Source: Lachnospiraceae bacterium (GTDB lineage: Bacteria; Bacillota; Clostridia; Lachnospirales; Lachnospiraceae). From it: a DNA stretch of 64,000 nucleotides. The notes beneath the pieces are model-generated. The model made no database searches, was not told the DNA's origin, and saw only the letters and a list, made by a program, of their open reading frames with translations. The position numbers and the translations under genes are program-made. Shown here in pieces: positions 46,278-53,977 of the stretch. Position 1 is the first letter of the stretch, and each line of letters begins with the position of its first letter. The stretch is from positions 26,625 through 90,624 of the forward strand of contig JAGAQG010000012.1 of NCBI GenBank assembly GCA_017622875.1. The letters are read 5' to 3'.

Positions 46278-48604
46278 GACCATTAAAACTGACAATGACA
46301 GCCTTTGGGCCTTATGCGCAAAAAACAGAGATAGATTTTAGAAAATTGAATCAGGGAGTTTATTTGATCACAGGGGATACCGGTGCAGGGAAAACGACGA
46401 TTTTTGATGCAATCGTTTTTGCACTTTACGGGGAAGGCAGCGGCAGTGAAAGAAACAGCGACATGTTTCATAGTGACTATGTGGATAAATTTACTGATAC
46501 GGAAGTGGAACTGGAGTTTTCTTGCCGTGATAAGGAATATAAAATCCTTCGTACCATTCATTATAAGAAGAAGCGCGGCGGAGGCGTGGGTTCGCTCAGC
46601 AAAAATGCTGTGCTGTACTGCAAAGAGGAGCTTCCTGTTGAAAAGGAAACAGCTGTAAATGAAAAGGTGACAGAGATTTTAGGACTGGACGAGAAGCAGT
46701 TTCGTCAGATTGTCATGCTTGCGCAGGGAGAATTTCGCAAATTTTTAGAGTCAAAGAGTGATGCGAGAGAACAGATTTTAGGAAGACTTTTTGACAATCG
46801 CATCTATGTGGATTTTCAGAATCGCCTGAAAGAGGCGGCGGAGCTGCTTAGAAAAGAGCGGGAGGAGAAAGAACGTGAGATAAACTTCTGCTTAAAAGAT
46901 GGTATTAGTATAGAACAGTTAAAAGAGCAGAGAGAACTATGTGAAAATAAGAAATTAGATGTGGAAGAGCAGATTTCGGTACTTAATCAGGAATATGAAA
47001 TCCTGCAGCATAGACAGCAAAGTGTTAGAACTTATCAGGAAAAGCTGGATGATTTAAAACGTACGGAAACGAATGAAGTATCTGCGATAGAAAAGCTCAG
47101 AGAAAAAACAGCTCTTAGCAGAAAACTTGAGAAAGAAATGCAGGAGAATGAGAAATTTATCCCGGAAATTGATCTGTTAAAGAATGAGATTCAAACGCTT
47201 CGAAAACGGACAGATGAATTTGAAAAGCGTATATATGAATATGAAAAACAAAGAACGGTTTTAGAACAGAAACAAAAGAGCTTTATCCAGTTGCGAAAGG
47301 AATACGAAATTTCTGAAAGCAGATATATGGAAAAGAATCGACTGTTTTTAAATGGACAGGCGGGAATTCTTGCGCGTGAACTTAGAAATCGATTGGAAAC
47401 GGAGGAGTATGCAGTCTGCCCGGTGTGCGGTACTTCTGTGGGATATGAGCAGATTGCTCATCTGGCTGCTATGGAAAGAGGCATTCCATCTCAGGATGAG
47501 GTGGAGCAGATCAGGGCCCAGATGGAGCAGAAACGGGAAGCGGCTGTGAAATGTGCTGAAGAATGTAAAGTGGCGAAAAATACGTTGGAACTGTCCGAAA
47601 AAGAAGTGCATCTGATTGCGAAGGAACTGTTCGGTAAAGAGATTAAGGAAGACATTCTGGTATATCAGGAAAAGAAAAATGGATTAAAGCACAGAAAAAA
47701 TGAATTGGAAATCAGGGTGCAGACTTTAGAAAATCAAATATCAGAGACAGAGCGAAGAACCATACGCTGTCGTGAGGAGATAAGCAATCTTCAGGGGCAG
47801 CAGAAAACATTGAGTCTGCATAAGGAAGAGATTCGAGGGTCAATAGAAGTAATTTTGGCAGCAGAGGGGTGGCTTACATCCTGCGAAGACTGCCAGGGTA
47901 TGATCGGAAGCCTGGAAAAGGAACTGACAGAAAAGAGAACTTTGAGAACGACTTTGGAGAAAGAAAGAGAAGGTCTGTTAATTCTTCTGGAAAAATGCAA
48001 AAATGCATTAAAGATGATTACAGAACTTCAAGAAGAACTGAAAAGAACAGAAAGTGCTTATCAGAATCTTGGAAAGCTTTCTGCTATTGCGAATGGTCAG
48101 TCTGGGGAAGGCGGAAAATACAGCTTTTCAAGATATGTATTGGGTACATTTTTTGAGGAAATCATTGAACAGGCAAATTATCACCTGAACCACATGACAG
48201 GGGGAAAATATGAGTTGATCCGTAAAGCGGAGGCAGACCGAAAAAATGAATCTGCAGGTCTTGGTATGGTAATTTTTGATGCCTATACAGGGGAACAGCG
48301 AGATACGGCCTCTCTTTCAGGAGGAGAATCTTTTCAGGTATCTTTATCACTGGCGTTAGGACTTTCAGATGTAGTAAGGAGCCACAGTGGTGGTTATACA
48401 CTGGATACCATGTTTATTGACGAAGGATTTGGTTCTCTGGATGAACAGGCACTGGATCAGGCGATGGAAGTACTGCAGGAACTTTCAGGAGATTCCAGAC
48501 AGATTGGAATCATTTCCCATGTTGGAAAGCTTTCTGAAAATATTTCACAAAAAATTTATGTGCAAAGAAGCCCGAAAGGTAGTAGTATTCAGATTATGAG
48601 ATAA
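46274..48604 (+). CDS. sbcC: SbcC ATPase subunit (short form)
   Basis: Rad50-type ATPase of 776 aa, shorter than the ~1,000-1,150 aa of many SbcC proteins because the coiled-coil arms are short. Walker A is GDTGAGKT (34-41), and the zinc hook CPVCG starts at C382, midway. The signature is SLSGGESFQVSLSLALG near residue 680, and Walker B is MFIDEGFGSLD. It is co-translated with sbcD and works with it in DNA end processing and hairpin cleavage. Confidence 0.94.
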   Translation: MRPLKLTMTAFGPYAQKTEIDFRKLNQGVYLITGDTGAGKTTIFDAIVFALYGEGSGSERNSDMFHSDYVDKFTDTEVELEFSCRDKEYKILRTIHYKKKRGGGVGSLSKNAVLYCKEELPVEKETAVNEKVTEILGLDEKQFRQIVMLAQGEFRKFLESKSDAREQILGRLFDNRIYVDFQNRLKEAAELLRKEREEKEREINFCLKDGISIEQLKEQRELCENKKLDVEEQISVLNQEYEILQHRQQSVRTYQEKLDDLKRTETNEVSAIEKLREKTALSRKLEKEMQENEKFIPEIDLLKNEIQTLRKRTDEFEKRIYEYEKQRTVLEQKQKSFIQLRKEYEISESRYMEKNRLFLNGQAGILARELRNRLETEEYAVCPVCGTSVGYEQIAHLAAMERGIPSQDEVEQIRAQMEQKREAAVKCAEECKVAKNTLELSEKEVHLIAKELFGKEIKEDILVYQEKKNGLKHRKNELEIRVQTLENQISETERRTIRCREEISNLQGQQKTLSLHKEEIRGSIEVILAAEGWLTSCEDCQGMIGSLEKELTEKRTLRTTLEKEREGLLILLEKCKNALKMITELQEELKRTESAYQNLGKLSAIANGQSGEGGKYSFSRYVLGTFFEEIIEQANYHLNHMTGGKYELIRKAEADRKNESAGLGMVIFDAYTGEQRDTASLSGGESFQVSLSLALGLSDVVRSHSGGYTLDTMFIDEGFGSLDEQALDQAMEVLQELSGDSRQIGIISHVGKLSENISQKIYVQRSPKGSSIQIMR

Positions 48605-48626
48605 ATAATATAGAGGTGAAGCTATC

Positions 48627-49559
48627 ATGTACAGTTATTCATTGACACAATGGATGTTGTTCTTTTTCTGGTATTGCTTTGTTGGATGGATCTGGGAATG
48701 CTTTTATGTATCTGCAAAACGTGCATGGAAGACAAAGAAGCTGGAATTCATTAACCGTGGATTCCTTCATGGTCCATTTATTCCAATCTATGGATTTGCG
48801 GCAATTACCATATTACTGGCAACGATCCGCTTGAGGGAGAATACACTGGCGGTGTATGTGTTAGGAGCATTGACGGCAACCTTGTTCGAACTGGTCACAG
48901 GAACGGCAATGGAACGTCTGTTTAAAGTGAAATACTGGGATTATAGCGATTTGCCGTTAAATTATCATGGTCATATTTGTTTATTTGTATCCTTGTTTTG
49001 GGGATTTTTTTCCGTACTTTTGGTACGGGTTATTCACGTGCCGGTAGAAAGGGCTTTGTTACGGGCGCCGGAACTGGCCTGTGAAATCGCTGCGTTTGCA
49101 CTGATGGCAGTATTTTCCTATGATACTTCTGTATCTTTCAACGAAGCGATGGATCTGCGGGAACTGCTGGAGTCCCTCAGTGAAAGTAATGAAACGCTGC
49201 AGAAACTGGAGAGAAGAGTGGATGCAGTTGTGGCATTTGCGCCGATTACAGATATAGATGATCTGAAAGAAATCAAACAGAATATAAAAGAAACCGTGAT
49301 GTATAATGTGGAAAGACTTCGAAAACAGAGTACAGAGCGTTTGAAGAGATTAAAAGAACATTTGGAACTTCCGGAATGGAAAAATGCGGTTGAGAGAGAT
49401 GAGATTTTAGAGCAGATCGAACTGCAGATGCGTAAGATCTTTTCACGTCAGAATAAGCAATATCTGCGTGCTGCAAGACAATTGCGTCGAAATCCGACCC
49501 TGATATCATTAAAACATAAGGAATCTTTGGAAAAGTTAAAGAATTTGTTGAAAAAGTAG
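48627..49559 (+). CDS. CmpB-type (ABC transporter type IV) membrane protein
   Basis: Membrane protein of 310 aa with about six N-terminal helices (residues 1-165) and a soluble helical C-terminal half rich in Lys, Arg and Glu. The FVGWIWECFYVSAKR and NRGFLHGPFIPIYGFAA stretches match the putative ABC-transporter type IV family (CmpB), of unknown function. The ATG follows AGAGGTGAAG, 22 nt after sbcC. It is possibly in the sbcDC operon. Confidence 0.8.
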   Translation: MYSYSLTQWMLFFFWYCFVGWIWECFYVSAKRAWKTKKLEFINRGFLHGPFIPIYGFAAITILLATIRLRENTLAVYVLGALTATLFELVTGTAMERLFKVKYWDYSDLPLNYHGHICLFVSLFWGFFSVLLVRVIHVPVERALLRAPELACEIAAFALMAVFSYDTSVSFNEAMDLRELLESLSESNETLQKLERRVDAVVAFAPITDIDDLKEIKQNIKETVMYNVERLRKQSTERLKRLKEHLELPEWKNAVERDEILEQIELQMRKIFSRQNKQYLRAARQLRRNPTLISLKHKESLEKLKNLLKK

Positions 49560-49590
49560 GGTTAAACATGTTGTTTTTTGCAAAATTTGC

Positions 49591-49619
49591 TTGTGTTTGT
49601 GTTGATTTGGAAGTATAAT
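49591..49619 (+). promoter_or_regulatory. promoter of the microcompartment shell pair
   Basis: TTGTGT (49591-49596), 17-bp spacer, TATAAT (49614-49619). It gives the two shell genes their own start of transcription. Confidence 0.6.
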
Positions 49620-49668
49620 AAATCCAGGAATATGTAAAAATGTATCAATCCAATAGGGGGATTTTACT

Positions 49669-49968
49669 ATGGCAGGAAAATATGATGGACAGGCCATTGG
49701 AATGTTTGAATTAGATAGTCTGGGGGCTTGCTACGTTGCTTTAGACGCAGCTGCAAAGACAGCAAATATTTCTGTACAGGGCGTAGAAAGAAACCGTTTA
49801 AAAAGCGGTGCATGCGTTAAAATCAGAGGCGGCATTTCTGACGTAAAAGCAGCGATGGAAGCTGCCATCTTGGCAGCAGCACCATATGGAAAAGTGACAG
49901 CACAGAACGTCATTGCTTCACCAGGCGAAGGCATTGATGTCGCTATGGAAATGACAATTAATAAATAG
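49669..49968 (+). CDS. BMC-domain microcompartment shell protein 1
   Basis: Single-BMC-domain protein of 99 aa, the size of hexameric shell proteins. The domain pattern is present: GMFELDSLGACYVALDAAAKTANISV, then the KIRGGISDVKAAMEAAILAAA helix and a short C-terminal strand with GEGIDVAMEM. It would form hexagonal tiles of a protein shell. It is followed 12 nt later by a second BMC gene and has no metabolosome enzymes nearby. The ATG follows AGGGGGAT. Confidence 0.9.
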   Translation: MAGKYDGQAIGMFELDSLGACYVALDAAAKTANISVQGVERNRLKSGACVKIRGGISDVKAAMEAAILAAAPYGKVTAQNVIASPGEGIDVAMEMTINK

Positions 49969-49980
49969 GAGGAAATGCAG

Positions 49981-50250
49981 ATGAGATACGGAGCTTATGC
50001 GATTATAGAAGTATTAGGAAGCGCAAATGCAGTGATTTGTATTGATCAGATGTTAAAAACATCAGATGTGCATTTTCTTTCTAAGAATACGAAATGTGGT
50101 GGACATACAACCCTGGTTATGGGCGGCGAGGTTTCAGCAGCACAGGCAGCTGTAGATGCAGTGAAAGACAATCAGGTGTGTGAAGTGTTCATGTCAGCAG
50201 TGATTTCTGCACCATCTGATGAACTTAGAAGAATCGTCGAAGGTAAATAA
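49981..50250 (+). CDS. BMC-domain microcompartment shell protein 2
   Basis: Second single-BMC-domain protein, 89 aa: YGAYAIIEVLGSANAVICIDQML, then VMGGEVSAAQAAVDAVKD. It is clearly divergent from its neighbour. The start at 49981 is preferred over 49975 because AGGAGG lies 8 nt upstream. The pair would be co-expressed and may form a mixed sheet. It has no pore or enzyme annotation and ends at a terminator. Confidence 0.88.
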   Translation: MRYGAYAIIEVLGSANAVICIDQMLKTSDVHFLSKNTKCGGHTTLVMGGEVSAAQAAVDAVKDNQVCEVFMSAVISAPSDELRRIVEGK

Positions 50251-50269
50251 TTTAAGAAGCAAAATAATG

Positions 50270-50300
50270 AGAGGTGCTCGAGTTGAGCACCTCTTTTTTA
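50270..50300. terminator. terminator after the shell pair
   Basis: AGAGGTGCTC, loop, GAGCACCTCT, then a T-run (50270-50300). It lies between the convergent shell and aldolase genes. Confidence 0.88.
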
Positions 50301-51275
50301 GTCCATATCATGAAGTTCATTATAGAAATTGGTATAATCTGTTCGTTTTGCCTTCTGAAATGCAATCGCAGAGGATGGATGGGAGTTTAGGATTCCTGTC
50401 ATCAGGTAAGGCAGGTCAAAGCCCCATGTGTAATTCTGCTTCATTTCAGTCATATGCTTTTCAATGAATCTCATCATTGGAACCAGATTGTATTTTGGGT
50501 TTTTTAAGAAGCCAAGCAGAGATTCCAGATAGCAGTTTCCTGCACCACGTCCCATACCGCAGACAGTAGCGTCCAGGATACTTGCACCATAGCGGAGCGC
50601 TTCAATCGTATTTGCGAAAGCGAGCTGCTGGTTGTTATGTCCATGATAGCCGACCAGTTTGCCATATTTTCCGGCAACCTCGGAGTAACGGTCTGTCAAA
50701 TCACAAATCTGTTCCGGATAGAAGGAACCAAAAGAGTCTACCACATAAATACAATCAACACTTGTTTTGGAGAGAAGCTCTAATGCGCCCATGATATCAC
50801 GGTCATTGACTTTGGAAACAGCCATGATATTGACTGTTGTTTCATAGCCCTTTTCATGGATATCTTCAATCATATCGATGGCTGTCGGAAGCTGGTGGAT
50901 GTAGGTTGCAATACGGTACATATCAACAACGCTGTCCTGTTTTGGGAGAATGTCTGTTTTGTAGTCTGTACGTCCTGCATCAGCCATAACGGAAATTTTT
51001 AACGGAGAATTGTTTTCTCCAACGATTGCACGGATGTCTTCTTCATCACAGAATTTCCATTTTCCGAAATCCTCTACATTAAAAAGATTCTTGCTGGCTT
51101 TATATCCAAACTCCATATAATCGACGCCGGATTTAATATTGGCCTGATAAAGGTCTTTTACAAATTCATCGGAAAATTCAAAGTTGTTTACGAGTCCGCC
51201 GTCTCTTAAGGTACAGTCCATGACCTGCAGGTCCGGACAGTAGGAGAGTAATGTTCTGTCAATTTTTCTAGCCAT
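50298..51275 (-). CDS. HMGL-like aldolase-domain protein
   Basis: TIM-barrel protein of 325 aa in the HMG-CoA lyase/4-hydroxy-2-oxovalerate aldolase superfamily. The metal-binding VMDCTLRDGGLVNNF motif is near residue 20, VSKVNDRD and VVDSFGSFYPEQ lie in the middle, and YHGHNNQQLAFAN supplies the conserved His. The reaction is unknown. It lies downstream of tyrA-aroA on the same strand, so a link to aromatic or keto-acid metabolism is possible. The start at 51275 follows GTGAGGAATA; the 29-codon extension crosses the operator and is rejected. Confidence 0.82.
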   Translation of the reverse strand: MARKIDRTLLSYCPDLQVMDCTLRDGGLVNNFEFSDEFVKDLYQANIKSGVDYMEFGYKASKNLFNVEDFGKWKFCDEEDIRAIVGENNSPLKISVMADAGRTDYKTDILPKQDSVVDMYRIATYIHQLPTAIDMIEDIHEKGYETTVNIMAVSKVNDRDIMGALELLSKTSVDCIYVVDSFGSFYPEQICDLTDRYSEVAGKYGKLVGYHGHNNQQLAFANTIEALRYGASILDATVCGMGRGAGNCYLESLLGFLKNPKYNLVPMMRFIEKHMTEMKQNYTWGFDLPYLMTGILNSHPSSAIAFQKAKRTDYTNFYNELHDMD

Positions 51276-51304
51276 AATAATATTCCTCACTTTAAATAAC
51301 TTTA

Positions 51305-51365
51305 GCACTTTAAAGTGCAAATGTATAAATAATAAGATAAAGGGTTGACGTAAAATTGTCAACCC
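51305..51365 (-). promoter_or_regulatory. aldolase promoter region with palindrome and terminator-like stem
   Basis: On the minus strand TTGACA (51362-51357), 17-bp spacer and TATCTT (51339-51334), followed by the 14-bp palindrome GCACTTTAAAGTGC (51305-51318). The -35 box lies in an 8-bp stem GGGTTGAC/GTCAACCC (51342-51365) that may also terminate aroA. CTTTAGCAC overlaps the palindrome (51300-51308) and also occurs in the tyrA operator. Confidence 0.55.
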
Positions 51366-51381
51366 CTAGAATAACATATTT

Positions 51382-52653
51382 TTATAGGTTCAGCAAATCT
51401 TCATAGAAGTTCGGATAGCTGATTTTGACACAATCCGCATCCTGAATCTCAGTTTCACCTTCTGCAGCCAGTGCTGCGACAGCAAAGGACATTGCAATGC
51501 GGTGGTCTAAATGCGAATCAATTTCTGCACCGTGAAGAGGGTATCCGCCTTCAATGATCATTCCGTCCTCCGTGCCAGTGATATGTGCACCCATACGGGA
51601 TAAATTGTCGACCATGACTGCAATACGGTCAGATTCTTTGACTTTTAATTCAGCTGCATCTTTGATGACTGTGGTACCTTCTGCAAAACATGCCATGACT
51701 GCAATCATAGGAAGCTCATCGATCAGTGTAGGGATGATTTCGCCTTCAACAGTCGTTGCTTTTAAATTGCTGTGACGTACAAGAATATCTGCTACAGGTT
51801 CGCCACTGTTTTCACGTTTGTTAAGTAAAGTCATATCAGCGCCCATAGCCTGGCAGACACGAATCAGCCCATCGCGGGTCGGGTTGATTCCTACATTTTT
51901 TACTAAAATTTCAGAACCTGGAACGATTAAACCGGCTGCGATAAAATATGCCGCAGAGGAAATATCTCCCGGAACCTCGATTTTTTGGCCGATCAATTCA
52001 GGATCAGGAGAAATCGTTGCAGTTTTTCCTTCGGTAATTACATTGGCTCCAAAACCGCGAAGCATCAGTTCCGTATGATTTCTGGAAACAGAAGGTTCTG
52101 TCACACTGGTAAGCCCGTCCGCATAAAGTCCTGCAAGCAGTACACAGGATTTTACCTGAGCAGAAGCGACTTTTGAGTGGTAATGGATTCCATGGAGCGG
52201 AGCCCCAACAATGCGAAGCGGTGCACAGTTATTTCCACGAATGCTGGTAATATCAGCACCCATCATGGAAAGCGGTTCCATGATACGCTTCATTGGGCGT
52301 GACTGAATGGATTCATCACCGTTTAAAGTCGTCTCAAATTTCTGCCCTGCAAGAATACCGGAAATCAGGCGGGTCGTTGTGCCGGAATTTCCGACATCCA
52401 GCATGGAGTTGGATTTTGTCAGCCCATGAAGTCCTTTTCCATGGACTAAAATTTTAGATGGTGTATTTTCAATCTCAATACCAAGGCGGCGGAAGCAGTC
52501 GATTGTAGAAAGACAGTCAGCACCCTGCAAAAAGTTCGTGACTTCTGTAGTACCTTTTGACAAAGCCCCAAACATGACTGCGCGATGAGAAATCGATTTG
52601 TCCCCCGGAACAGTTACTTCGCCTTTTAATGGATGTTCATATTTTAATTTCAT
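51382..52653 (-). CDS. aroA: 5-enolpyruvylshikimate-3-phosphate synthase
   Basis: EPSP synthase of 423 aa, the sixth step of the shikimate pathway. It shows GDKSISHRAVMFGALSKG near residue 18, NSGTTTRLISGIL in the 90s, VKESDRIAVMVDNL and the C-terminal DHRIAMSFAVAA. The Ser/Thr/Arg binding residues are intact. It lies 5 nt after tyrA and is surely co-transcribed with it. The product feeds chorismate for aromatic amino acids. Confidence 0.96.
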   Translation of the reverse strand: MKLKYEHPLKGEVTVPGDKSISHRAVMFGALSKGTTEVTNFLQGADCLSTIDCFRRLGIEIENTPSKILVHGKGLHGLTKSNSMLDVGNSGTTTRLISGILAGQKFETTLNGDESIQSRPMKRIMEPLSMMGADITSIRGNNCAPLRIVGAPLHGIHYHSKVASAQVKSCVLLAGLYADGLTSVTEPSVSRNHTELMLRGFGANVITEGKTATISPDPELIGQKIEVPGDISSAAYFIAAGLIVPGSEILVKNVGINPTRDGLIRVCQAMGADMTLLNKRENSGEPVADILVRHSNLKATTVEGEIIPTLIDELPMIAVMACFAEGTTVIKDAAELKVKESDRIAVMVDNLSRMGAHITGTEDGMIIEGGYPLHGAEIDSHLDHRIAMSFAVAALAAEGETEIQDADCVKISYPNFYEDLLNL

Positions 52654-52658
52654 AATAA

Positions 52659-53762
52659 TTACCTTTCATAAACTGTATAACGGTGCTTGTTCAGAAGAGC
52701 AGCAGCCTTTTTGCATGGCTCTTCTTCGTAAAACTCGATCTTTAATACAGCTTCTTCAAACTCACGATTGTTGACGATACCGATATTTTTCAAGTTGATC
52801 TGGTTGCATGCCAGAATTGTAGCAACTGTGGCAATTCCACCGGTTTCATCCACCAGATCTACATATAATACGTAAGCCTTTTTGATCGGTCCATGAGAAA
52901 CGTCGGTAATCGAGTTTCTGTAATCTCTGGATTCTTCAAACAGGTCATAAATATCCTGTCCTCGTTCTTCATCGAGAGAAGCCTTGATTTCCTTCATGCT
53001 CTCAATGTATTTATCCAGAAGTTCGGAAATGTTTTCATGATTCGTCATACAGATCTGCTCCCACATGACAGGAGAAGAGGATGCGATTCTTGTAATATCT
53101 TTAAATCCACCGGCAGCCACGGTCTTCATATATTGCTGCTCACAGTCGTTATGTTTTACCAGATTTACCAGTCCTGCGGCGATCAAATGCGGAAGATGAC
53201 TGATAGCGGCAGTAATATAGTCATGCTGTTTATAATCAAGAACCAGCGGAAGGGCTTTTAAAGAACCGATAAATTCCACATAATCCTCAACTGCCTCTTT
53301 GGAAACTTTTTCAGTCGGAGTCACTACATAATAAGCATTTTCAATTAAATGTCTTTTGGAATTGTGAAGTCCCGTCTTTTCAGAACCAGCCATCGGGTGG
53401 CCGCCGATAAAGTTTTCTTCCATACCAAGCTCGGTGACTTTGGTATGAATATCTGTCTTTGTACTTCCTACATCAGTGATAATGCAGTCTTTTTTGATGA
53501 CCGGTTTTAAATCGGCCAGATATTTCGCGTTATAGGATACTGGGGCGCAAAGGAAAATGTAATCGCATTTTGAAAATGCGTCTCCTACCTCATAGCATCC
53601 TTCATCAATCAGATTTTCGGAAAGTGCCAGGTCAACCGTTTCCTTGTGACCGGAGGTGGCAACGATATGTATCTGTGGATAGAAGTGGCGAACTGCCTTG
53701 GCGATAGAGCCGCCAATGAGTCCAAGTCCCACAAAACCGATAATTTCAGGCTGTTTTTTCAT
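52659..53762 (-). CDS. tyrA: prephenate dehydrogenase with C-terminal ACT domain
   Basis: Tyrosine-pathway prephenate dehydrogenase of 367 aa. The NAD-binding GFVGLGLIGGSIAKAVR motif opens the protein, GGHPMAGSEKTGLHN carries the catalytic His region, and a C-terminal ACT domain (VDLVDETGGIATVATIL) at about 290-360 implies feedback control, probably by tyrosine. It is the first gene of the tyrA-aroA transcript, with a palindrome at its promoter. Confidence 0.94.
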   Translation of the reverse strand: MKKQPEIIGFVGLGLIGGSIAKAVRHFYPQIHIVATSGHKETVDLALSENLIDEGCYEVGDAFSKCDYIFLCAPVSYNAKYLADLKPVIKKDCIITDVGSTKTDIHTKVTELGMEENFIGGHPMAGSEKTGLHNSKRHLIENAYYVVTPTEKVSKEAVEDYVEFIGSLKALPLVLDYKQHDYITAAISHLPHLIAAGLVNLVKHNDCEQQYMKTVAAGGFKDITRIASSSPVMWEQICMTNHENISELLDKYIESMKEIKASLDEERGQDIYDLFEESRDYRNSITDVSHGPIKKAYVLYVDLVDETGGIATVATILACNQINLKNIGIVNNREFEEAVLKIEFYEEEPCKKAAALLNKHRYTVYER

Positions 53763-53788
53763 AAATATTGCTCCTTTATCACATAAAT

Positions 53789-53838
53789 GTGCTAAAGCAC
53801 GTACATTTCATTATAATTGAGAAAGGTAAAAAAAACAA
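53789..53838 (-). promoter_or_regulatory. tyrA promoter and start-site palindrome
   Basis: On the minus strand TTGTTT (53838-53833), 17-bp spacer and perfect TATAAT (53815-53810). The inverted repeat GTGCTTTAGCAC (53800-53789) follows, sitting at the predicted transcription start, a typical repressor position. It shares the 9-mer CTTTAGCAC with the aldolase upstream region. Confidence 0.65.
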
Positions 53839-53977
53839 TAAAAGATGAGAAGAAAAATAAATTATGCAAATTAACGAAAAAGGTTGCTATTTTTGTGAAA
53901 TTTTAGTACAATGTACCCATGTGGCGGTCATAGAGGAGTGTGGTTGTCATAATGCAAAAGTATTGGAGGATATCGAC

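Noticed and set aside
53864-53977. 38-codon Cys-rich N-terminal extension of the EF-G paralog
   Set aside because: No ribosome-binding site at its start, and the strong GGAGG precedes the ATG at 53978.
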